Of a stretch of 5,301 nt of DNA, positions 1-5,301 are shown in pieces. The translations under genes were made by a program, and so were the position numbers. The notes beneath the pieces were generated by a model. The model saw only the letters and a program-made list of their open reading frames with translations, was not told the DNA's origin and did no database searches. This stretch comes from Betaproteobacteria bacterium UBA3031 (GTDB taxonomy: Bacteria > Pseudomonadota > Gammaproteobacteria > Burkholderiales > Eutrophovitaceae): assembly GCA_002367635.1 (NCBI GenBank), contig DFDI01000031.1, positions 1,866 through 7,166 of the forward strand, given 5' to 3'. Position 1 is the stretch's first letter. Every line of letters starts with the position of its first letter.

Positions 1-423
1 GATCACTCGGAAGAATTTCAAAAAGATGTAAGCGTTTTTGAGTGGATGTCTCAATGGGGAAGACCAGAAGATGATGACCAGGTTATTCGAAGCATGCTCG
101 GCCGACTTCTTTTTTCCGGGGAAGACTTTAAGAAGAAAATAAAGGTGCTGTCCGGTGGTGAACAAGGACGAATGCTGTTCGGTAAATTAATGTTGTTAAA
201 AACGAATATATTGCTTTTGGATGAGCCGACCAATCATATGGATATGGAGTCGATTGAGTCTCTTAATACCGCCTTGGATAAATTTAAAGGGACCCTCTTT
301 TTTGTGACACATGATCGCGAATTTGTAAGTTCAATCGCGACCCGTATACTGGACATTAGAAAAGATAAAATTATTGACTTTATGGGTAATTACGAAGATT
401 ACCTATCTTCTCAAGAAGATTAG
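1..423 (+). CDS. ybiT: ABC-F family ATPase, YbiT-like, 3' end (partial)
   Basis: This is the C-terminal 140 residues of an ABC-F ATPase. The frame is open from base 1, so the ATG at 46 is an internal methionine and the true start lies outside the window. The second nucleotide-binding domain shows the ABC signature LSGGE (visible residues 50-54), Walker B with catalytic Glu in LLLDEPTNH (71-79, Glu75), and the switch histidine in FVTHDREF (His104). The stretches FEWMSQW, LGRLLFS, MESIESLN and DFxGNYEDYL match E. coli YbiT as I recall it, rather than EttA or Uup. ABC-F proteins are soluble, lack membrane domains and act on the ribosome, generally at or near the E site; the exact role of YbiT is less settled. 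The protein ends soon after the ATPase core, without a Uup-type C-terminal coiled coil. Its TAG stop abuts the stop of the convergent typA. Confidence 0.93.
   Translation, partial: DHSEEFQKDVSVFEWMSQWGRPEDDDQVIRSMLGRLLFSGEDFKKKIKVLSGGEQGRMLFGKLMLLKTNILLLDEPTNHMDMESIESLNTALDKFKGTLFFVTHDREFVSSIATRILDIRKDKIIDFMGNYEDYLSSQED
385..420. repeat. Two short inverted repeats in the 3' end of ybiT
   Basis: Two small perfect inverted repeats sit side by side in the last codons of ybiT. GGTAAT (385-390) pairs with ATTACC (398-403) around a 7-base loop. ATCTTCT (405-411) pairs with AGAAGAT (414-420) around 2 bases, or as a 6-bp stem with a TCAA loop. On the minus strand the first is followed, after about ten bases, by a T-rich run at roughly 361-375, so typA transcripts reading into ybiT could end here. 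The stems are short and low in GC, and they lie within conserved codons (GNYEDYLSSQED), so coincidence is possible. Confidence 0.35.
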
Positions 424-442
424 CTAACCTTCTATTTTATTT
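414..442 (+). terminator. Candidate weak terminator at the ybiT/typA junction
   Basis: A 20-base near-palindrome, AGAAGATTAGCTAACCTTCT (414-433), is followed directly by a T-rich run (434-442). Its centre is exactly between the two stop codons (TAG at 421-423 and, on the other strand, TAG at 426-424). In plus-strand RNA there is one A-C mismatch; in minus-strand RNA the same position becomes a G-U wobble. Only the plus-strand side has the adjacent T-rich tail, so it could end ybiT transcripts. The stem is AT-rich and the T run is broken by an A, so this is a weak call. Confidence 0.35.
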
Positions 443-2238
443 GATCTTTTTCTTTCATGTTCAAGTAAATAACGTTTTCTAATTCTGAGGGAGACTGGAG
501 TAATTTCCACCAACTCATCGTCATCAATAAACTCGACCGCGTACTCTAAACTCATTAAAATTGGCGGGACTAACCTCACCGCTTCATCGGTTCCTGAAGA
601 GCGAACGTTAGTTAATTGTTTACCCTTAATTGGGTTAACAATTAAGTCGTTATCTCGACTGTGAATACCAATAACCATACCCTCGTAAAGTTTGTCGCCA
701 GGACTGACAAACATTCTTCCCCTGTCCTGAAGTTTCCATAACGCAAAGGCAACGGCATCTCCTTTTTCAGAGGAAATTAACACTCCGTTTCTTCTGCCTG
801 GGATTTCTGATTTTACTGCAGAGTACTCATCAAAAATGTGTGACATTAGACCTGTACCTCGGGTCATCGTTAAAAATTCACCCTGAAACCCAATAAGGCC
901 TCTTGCGGGGATTTTATATTCTAGTCTTGTGCGGCCTAGGCCGTCTGATTCCATATTGGTCAGTTCACCCTTGCGTCGACCGAGTTCTTCCATGACCGAA
1001 CCTTGAGTGTCATCCTCAATGTCTACCGTTAGACTCTCATAAGGCTCACACCTTACGCCATCAATTTCTTTGTACACGACACGGGGTTTTCCGACGGCAA
1101 TCTCGAAGCCTTCTCGGCGCATATTTTCTAAAAGGATGGTTAAATGTAACTCACCTCGTCCTGATACCCGAAAAACAGTTTCGTCAGATGTGTCTTCAAC
1201 ACGCAAAGCAACATTCACCAACAACTCTTTGGTGAGACGTTCACGTATTTGACGGCTGGTGACAAACTTGCCTTCCTTGCCCGCCAATGGCGAACTGTTC
1301 ACCATAAAATCCATATTAAGGGTAGGTTCATCTATCGCAATAATAGGGAGGCCGACAGGCTTTTCACTGTCTGCGATCGTAACGCCAATCCCTACGTCCT
1401 CAATTCCTGTAATGATAACAATGTCACCCGCCTCTGCTTCTTTTACGGGAACTCTCTCCAGTCCCTTAAAGCCGAAGACTTCATTGATACGGCCTTGGCC
1501 AATTTTTTTATCACCCAACATCACTGCCACCAAAGAGCCTGGCTTTAATACACCATTACTAATTCGACCTATGCCCATGCGGCCTGTGTAGGTTGAGTAA
1601 TCCAATGCAGAGATTTGAAACTGCAAGGGAGCTTTAGGGTCACCTTCGGGAGCTTTAACATGACTTAACACGGTCTCGAAAAGTGGTTTCATCGAGTCAG
1701 ACTCGTCACTTTCTTTAAGTTTAGCGTAGCCGTTTAATGCCGACGCATAAACAACCGGGAAATCGAGCTGCTCATCTGTTGCACCAAGGTTTGCAAATAA
1801 ATCAAAGGTTTGATTAATAACCCAATCACATCTCGCGCCTGGTCTATCAATTTTATTAAGAAGCACAATAGGTCTTAATCCTAGTGCCAATGCTTTTTTG
1901 GTTACGAAGCGCGTTTGCGGCATCGGCCCATCCACGGCATCAACTAATAACACAACACCGTCTACCATCCCTAAAACACGCTCGACTTCACCGCCAAAAT
2001 CAGCATGGCCAGGTGTGTCCACAATATTAATGTGGTGACCTTCGTAGGTCACAGAGGTATTCTTAGCTAAAATCGTAATACCACGTTCTTTTTCGATATC
2101 ATTCGAATCCATGACGCGCTCATTTACGCTTTGATGCTGCGCGAATGTGCCAGACTGTTGAAGTAATTTATCAACGAGGGTTGTTTTACCATGATCAACG
2201 TGAGCGATAATGGCAATGTTTCTTAGCTTGCGGGACAT
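424..2238 (-). CDS. typA: Ribosome-associated translational GTPase TypA/BipA
   Basis: TypA/BipA is a translation-factor-family GTPase that binds the ribosome and supports 50S assembly and growth under stress such as cold. From the ATG at 2238 the protein has 604 residues, close to E. coli's 607. G motifs are complete: G1 AHVDHGKT (12-19), G2 RGITI (52-56), G3 DTPGH (74-78), G4 NKID (128-131) and G5 SAL (166-168). The beta-barrel domain II follows at about 200-300, then EF-G-like domains III and V (SGRGELHL 359-366, PARGLIGF 444-451). The TypA-specific C-terminal domain has GRRNGVLIS, GIHSRDNDL, SSGTDEA and EFIDDDELVEITP, which exclude LepA and EF-G. An in-frame TTG at 2250 would add MVSL, but the ATG puts KLRNIAII in the family's usual place. 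Neither start has a clear Shine-Dalgarno sequence. The gene is convergent with ybiT and has no intergenic space. Confidence 0.97.
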   Translation of the reverse strand: MSRKLRNIAIIAHVDHGKTTLVDKLLQQSGTFAQHQSVNERVMDSNDIEKERGITILAKNTSVTYEGHHINIVDTPGHADFGGEVERVLGMVDGVVLLVDAVDGPMPQTRFVTKKALALGLRPIVLLNKIDRPGARCDWVINQTFDLFANLGATDEQLDFPVVYASALNGYAKLKESDESDSMKPLFETVLSHVKAPEGDPKAPLQFQISALDYSTYTGRMGIGRISNGVLKPGSLVAVMLGDKKIGQGRINEVFGFKGLERVPVKEAEAGDIVIITGIEDVGIGVTIADSEKPVGLPIIAIDEPTLNMDFMVNSSPLAGKEGKFVTSRQIRERLTKELLVNVALRVEDTSDETVFRVSGRGELHLTILLENMRREGFEIAVGKPRVVYKEIDGVRCEPYESLTVDIEDDTQGSVMEELGRRKGELTNMESDGLGRTRLEYKIPARGLIGFQGEFLTMTRGTGLMSHIFDEYSAVKSEIPGRRNGVLISSEKGDAVAFALWKLQDRGRMFVSPGDKLYEGMVIGIHSRDNDLIVNPIKGKQLTNVRSSGTDEAVRLVPPILMSLEYAVEFIDDDELVEITPVSLRIRKRYLLEHERKRSNKIEG

Positions 2239-2263
2239 GAGGGATACCAAATAAATTTAATAA

Positions 2264-2299
2264 GGCGCGAATTTTAGCACAACCTCCGCTAAAAATTCT
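2264..2299 (-). promoter_or_regulatory. Predicted extended -10 promoter of typA
   Basis: On the minus strand the sequence TGCTAAAAT spans 2279-2271: a -10 hexamer TAAAAT (2276-2271) preceded by the TGn extended -10 element. The hexamer at the usual -35 distance (about 2299-2294, AGAATT) is poor, as is common for extended -10 promoters. The bases after the -10 are GC-rich (TCGCGCC), the discriminator type seen at promoters under stringent control by ppGpp/DksA. Transcription would start near 2264, giving a leader of about 25 bases before the ATG at 2238. The promoter lies just downstream of the purT stop, so typA need not depend on purT transcription. This is predicted from motifs only. Confidence 0.5.
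2269..2298. repeat. Imperfect inverted repeat overlapping the typA promoter
   Basis: GAATTTTAGC (2269-2278) and GCTAAAAATTC (2288-2298) are reverse complements except for one extra A in the right arm. They are separated by nine bases (ACAACCTCC). The stem core is a 7-bp TTTTAGC/GCTAAAA pairing. On the coding strand of typA, the downstream arm contains the -10 hexamer. It could be an operator or simply a hairpin after purT. No T run follows on either strand, so I do not call it an intrinsic terminator. Confidence 0.45.
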
Positions 2300-2309
2300 A
2301 ATAAAAACG

Positions 2310-3509
2310 TTAGTTTAGTTTTGGGATTATTAAGGCTTGAGCCTTGGTTGCATTTTCTCTTGCCAACGAGATATTTTCTGCGGACGCTAAAACAACACCC
2401 ATTCTTCTTTTCTTAAAAGATTCAGGCTTTCCGAAGAGGCGAACATCAATTCCTTCAATAGAAAGCGCACTCTGCACTCCCTCAAAAATAATATTTTTAG
2501 CATCATATTGGCCATAGATAACAGCACTCGCGCCTGGGTTAAGGAGTGAAGTGTCCACTGGCAGACCAAGAATTGCTTTTGCATGCAATTCAAATTCAGA
2601 CTGTTTTTGAGTAGTCATCGTGACCATACCGGTATCATGGGGTCTGGGGCTGACTTCAGAAAACCAAACCTCATCACCTTTAATAAAAAGTTCTACGCCA
2701 AACAAGCCTAGACCGCCTAAGGCCTCTGTGACTGTTTTGGCAATCTCTTTTGACTTATTTAAAGCTTCAGGCCTCATAGGTTGAGGCTGCCAACTCTCTA
2801 CATAATCCCCATTCTCCTGACGGTGGCCAATAGGTTCGCAAAAGTCAGTAATGGTTTCACCGTCTTTATCTTTGGATCGCACGGTTAATAAAGTTATTTC
2901 GTAATCAAAATCAATCATAGACTCTGCGATGACAACGCCCTGATTGACGCGGCCGGCTGATGCGGCATAATCCCATGCAGCCTCAATGTCTGACTCGACC
3001 ATCACTTTAGATTGGCCCTTACCTGATGAGGACATGGTCGGCTTCACAAAACAAGGAAATCCAACTTTATTAAGAATGCCATCCCTTAATTCATTTGCAC
3101 TTCTTGCAAAGATGTAGGCCGAGGTCGGAATGTTTAACGTTTCGGCAGCAAGCTTTCGGATGCCCTCACGGTCCATGGTCAGTTGAACAGCCTTGATGCT
3201 TGGAACAACAATCGATTGTTTATTCTTCTCGATCTCGGCTAATAAGCTTGTATTAATCGCCTCAATTTCCGGGACAATATAGTGAGGCCTTTCAAGGTCA
3301 ATAATTCTTTTTAGTGATTCTTTGTCGGTCATGTCGATTACATGCGAACGATGAGCAACCTGATGGCCTGGGGCGTTTGGGTAACGATCAACTGCAATCA
3401 CCTCAATCCCTAACCTTTGAAGGGCGATAATGACTTCTTTTCCGAGCTCACCACTTCCTAGAAGCATAACGCGGGTAGCATTTTCAGACAGAGGCGTTCC
3501 AATTGTCAT
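2310..3509 (-). CDS. purT: Formate-dependent phosphoribosylglycinamide formyltransferase (GAR transformylase 2)
   Basis: PurT makes formyl-GAR from GAR, formate and ATP in the cytoplasm, through a formyl phosphate intermediate; it is the folate-independent alternative to PurN in purine synthesis. The 399 residues compare with 392 in E. coli, and the order is that of an ATP-grasp enzyme. The N-terminal pre-ATP-grasp domain has LLGSGELGKE (16-25), VIAVDRY (37-43) and the substrate-side segment PEIEAI (80-85). The ATP-grasp part has VKP (155-157) and the P-loop SSSGKGQ (160-166), then GHRQENGDY (228-236). Metal-binding glutamates are Glu273 (FGVELF) and Glu285 (SEVSPRPHDTGMVT). RLFGKP (357-362) and Arg368-Arg369 form the C-terminal part of the active site. 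All key motifs are intact. The ATG is supported by AAAGG (3520-3516) six bases upstream. The TAA stop is followed by a short spacer to typA. Confidence 0.97.
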   Translation of the reverse strand: MTIGTPLSENATRVMLLGSGELGKEVIIALQRLGIEVIAVDRYPNAPGHQVAHRSHVIDMTDKESLKRIIDLERPHYIVPEIEAINTSLLAEIEKNKQSIVVPSIKAVQLTMDREGIRKLAAETLNIPTSAYIFARSANELRDGILNKVGFPCFVKPTMSSSGKGQSKVMVESDIEAAWDYAASAGRVNQGVVIAESMIDFDYEITLLTVRSKDKDGETITDFCEPIGHRQENGDYVESWQPQPMRPEALNKSKEIAKTVTEALGGLGLFGVELFIKGDEVWFSEVSPRPHDTGMVTMTTQKQSEFELHAKAILGLPVDTSLLNPGASAVIYGQYDAKNIIFEGVQSALSIEGIDVRLFGKPESFKKRRMGVVLASAENISLARENATKAQALIIPKLN

Positions 3510-3542
3510 AACGTACCTTTAAGAATATAAATCATTATATCA
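3510..3542 (-). promoter_or_regulatory. Predicted extended -10 promoter and ribosome binding site of purT
   Basis: On the minus strand, TGATATAAT (3542-3534) is a perfect consensus extended -10 element: TGn followed by TATAAT. No TTGACA-like -35 is found at 16-18 bp (the hexamer at 17 bp is CCCCTC), consistent with an extended -10 promoter. Transcription would start near 3527, giving a leader of about 18 bases that contains the Shine-Dalgarno AAAGG (3520-3516), six bases from the ATG. I see no clear PurR operator (an ACGCAAACGTTTGCGT-like palindrome) in the gap. Confidence 0.6.
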
Positions 3543-3571
3543 ATAGCCAGAACAGTGAGGGGGTAAACGGG

Positions 3572-5301
3572 CTAGAATTCGTGACGAAGTCCAATCCACG
3601 CAGCTTGCGGCGAGCCTGGTAGCAAACTAGCCACACCGAGAGCTTCATCACCTGAATGAAGCCTGGTAACTGGATCCACCTGACTTTCAGCTAGGCGACC
3701 CCCTGTGTAGTATCTTTGGTCGAGGACATTAATCGCCTTAGCGTAAAGTTTCCATCCTTTAAAGAAGTTATATTCTGAGTCTAGATTGAGTATTGCATAC
3801 CCAGGTATTTCACCTTGCAAGCCTCCTGATGAGTCATGCCCCTGATTTTCGTTACCCATCATATAGCTCTTAGTGAAAGCTGAAAGCGTAGCGCCTAAAC
3901 TAAACTCCGGGTTAAATTGATACTCAGTTCTAATTTTAAGGTGATGTTTTGGGATATTAGGCAGGTAATCATCTTTTTTAACTGAGATAACACTCCCAAC
4001 ATTAGAAGTATTCACCTCGTTAGGTAAATCGATATCGCTTCCGTAGCGAGCTAAAACATAACCGTAGTTAACATTCATTGATAGCTTGTCCGCATTAAAC
4101 GACATGCCTAAATCCACCCCCTGCCTTGTCGTTTTGGATACATTAGTAAAATAGCCTAGCCCGCTGATTGAGCTTGAATTTACAAACAGAATATCGTCAT
4201 GGTTGGTTGCGTCATAAATAGCAGCATTCCAGTTAACATTTCTCGAAATTTTGCCGCGAGCACCCACCTCAAATGTTTTTGCAACAACCTGCTCTAATGG
4301 TGGGTCGTCTGCCATCTGCGTTGGAAGATTACAAGGTCGGTCCGGATTAGCGCAACCTAACTCAATGCTGGTTGGAGCGCGACTGGACTCGCTGTAAGAG
4401 GCGTACGTGGTGTAATCTTTGGTTGGATGAAAGGTTATGCCGACAGAAGGATTAATTCGTTCAAAATGATGCTTGCCCGTTAAAGAGTCTCCTCCGGGCG
4501 CATTAAACGTATCTGAATTATCTACCTGAATAAAATTATACCTTGCGGCCGTGTTGATGCTTAATTGATCGGACAATGAGTGTGTGTTCGTTGCGAACAA
4601 ACCAAATGTTTTAGTCTTTCCAGTCAGGCCAGTTGTTTGCTCCTCGTCTGCGGTTGCCCCAGTAAAAAAACCACTCGCATCCAGTGTTGCAATTTCTTGA
4701 CCGGACTGTCTAAAACGGATCAATGAATATTCAACCCCGGAACCTATAACTAACTGATTCCTTCTCTCAAAAAAATCATGGTCAAAGGTGGCTTGGATGT
4801 TCGCGCCATAGGAGGCCTGTTTTGTGCTGGTTCTGTTTAAAACACCTTCGTTTGTATTTTCAGTGGCATCATCAACATATGCCGCCTGAGACTCTGTTGA
4901 ACATTCTTCTTGGTCCCCCATTTCAGCATTACAAAAATCGTCATTTAAGTCACCGTTGTACGTTTTTCGATCTGACCGGATGTAATAAGCGTTGGTGGAT
5001 AGCATCGTCTTGTCATCTATAAAGTCGGTGCCTGTCAGGACTAACTTCCCAAAGTTATTTTTGGTCTCATCCTCGAGCGTATGAATGCCTTCGAGATCAT
5101 TTCCCAATAATCCCTTAGGAGTGAGGCCATTACCAATCATCAAGTTATGTGCGCCGGTATAGTTAACCTCATACCTTGAAGTTTCAGACTCCCATCCTAA
5201 TTGAGCAAATAATTGATTGACGTGCGACGGGGAGTAATCTCGCCAGCCATCCTCAGTAAAATGTTCGTAGCCAACATAGTAATCAAATTTTCTGTCCTCA
5301 G
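3572..5301 (-). CDS. TonB-dependent outer-membrane receptor, C-terminal barrel (partial)
   Basis: The frame is open to the right edge, giving 575 visible residues. The TTG at 5143 is an internal leucine in an open frame, not a start. The signal peptide, TonB box and most or all of the plug lie outside, so the substrate cannot be read. The visible part is a 22-strand-type barrel: alternating hydrophobic strands, the YxxYSESSRAPTSIEL segment typical of the family (about residues 299-314), AINVLDQRYYTGG near the end, and a last strand AAWIGLRHEF ending in phenylalanine, the signal for BAM-mediated insertion. Two cysteine pairs lie in probable surface loops: CNAEMGDQEEC (123-133) and CANPDRPC (316-323). 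Such receptors import iron chelates, cobalamin, sugars or other large molecules using TonB energy. The class is secure; the ligand is unknown. It lies upstream of purT on the same strand, with a 62-bp gap. Confidence 0.93.
   Translation of the reverse strand, partial: EDRKFDYYVGYEHFTEDGWRDYSPSHVNQLFAQLGWESETSRYEVNYTGAHNLMIGNGLTPKGLLGNDLEGIHTLEDETKNNFGKLVLTGTDFIDDKTMLSTNAYYIRSDRKTYNGDLNDDFCNAEMGDQEECSTESQAAYVDDATENTNEGVLNRTSTKQASYGANIQATFDHDFFERRNQLVIGSGVEYSLIRFRQSGQEIATLDASGFFTGATADEEQTTGLTGKTKTFGLFATNTHSLSDQLSINTAARYNFIQVDNSDTFNAPGGDSLTGKHHFERINPSVGITFHPTKDYTTYASYSESSRAPTSIELGCANPDRPCNLPTQMADDPPLEQVVAKTFEVGARGKISRNVNWNAAIYDATNHDDILFVNSSSISGLGYFTNVSKTTRQGVDLGMSFNADKLSMNVNYGYVLARYGSDIDLPNEVNTSNVGSVISVKKDDYLPNIPKHHLKIRTEYQFNPEFSLGATLSAFTKSYMMGNENQGHDSSGGLQGEIPGYAILNLDSEYNFFKGWKLYAKAINVLDQRYYTGGRLAESQVDPVTRLHSGDEALGVASLLPGSPQAAWIGLRHEF

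Noticed and set aside
46..48. ATG at 46 as the start of a short 125-residue ABC protein
   Set aside because: The same frame is open to base 1 and the residues before it (FQKDVSVFEW) match the YbiT family, so this methionine is internal to a longer gene.
1070..1591. Several plus-strand open frames of 60-110 codons inside typA
   Set aside because: They lie antisense to the highly conserved TypA coding sequence, overlap one another in different frames, and their translations show no recognisable motif. They are shadows of typA.
2282..2287. GGAGGT on the minus strand, a strong Shine-Dalgarno-like sequence in the purT-typA spacer
   Set aside because: No open frame of useful length follows it: frames from the nearby TTG and GTG lack suitable spacing or stop quickly, and it lies upstream of the predicted typA transcript start.
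2387..2593. Minus-strand 68-codon frame within purT
   Set aside because: It is an alternative frame of conserved purT codons, with no motif and no separate ribosome binding site.
3544..3574. TAGCC/GGCTA inverted repeat after the TonB receptor stop as a terminator
   Set aside because: The stem is only 5 bp with a loop of about 21 bases, and no T run follows, so it does not meet the pattern of an intrinsic terminator.
4822..5022. Plus-strand 66-codon frame opposite the TonB receptor
   Set aside because: It is antisense to a well-supported coding region and its translation resembles no known protein; treated as a shadow.
5141..5143. TTG at 5143 as the start of the TonB receptor
   Set aside because: The frame continues open for 52 more codons to the window edge with receptor-like sequence (YEHFTEDGWRDYSPS), so the gene is cut by the window rather than starting here.

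Overview
The window reads as an ordinary piece of a gammaproteobacterial chromosome with moderate, slightly AT-leaning base composition. The three identifiable housekeeping proteins (YbiT-type ABC-F ATPase, TypA/BipA GTPase, PurT) closely resemble their Escherichia coli counterparts as I remember them. The large TonB-dependent outer-membrane receptor fits a Gram-negative heterotroph, possibly aquatic. The genus cannot be fixed from the sequence alone.

Layout from left to right: (1) bases 1-423, plus strand, hold the 3' end of an ABC-F ATPase gene (ybiT) that enters from outside the window. (2) Bases 424-2238, minus strand, hold typA. It is complete and convergent with ybiT, with no bases between the two stop codons; the junction is the centre of a near-perfect 20-bp palindrome. 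(3) Bases 2239-2309 are a short spacer with a likely extended -10 promoter for typA, overlapped by an imperfect inverted repeat. (4) Bases 2310-3509, minus strand, hold purT, complete, with a good ribosome binding site and a consensus extended -10 promoter in the 62-bp gap upstream. (5) Bases 3572-5301, minus strand, hold the C-terminal 575 residues of a TonB-dependent receptor barrel that runs off the right edge; its signal peptide, TonB box and plug are outside the window.

The three minus-strand genes point the same way (receptor, purT, typA), but purT and typA each appear to have their own promoter, so they are probably not one tight operon. PurT makes formyl-GAR for purine synthesis from formate, TypA is a ribosome-associated stress and assembly GTPase, and YbiT is an ABC-F ribosome-associated factor. 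Two translation-linked genes therefore flank the convergent junction, but I see no sign of a dedicated joint system. No RNA genes, mobile elements, CRISPR arrays or integrase sites are visible. No stretch over 300 bases lacks a gene. I found no undescribed biological system; the points worth a second look are regulatory architecture and the receptor's cysteine-bearing loops.
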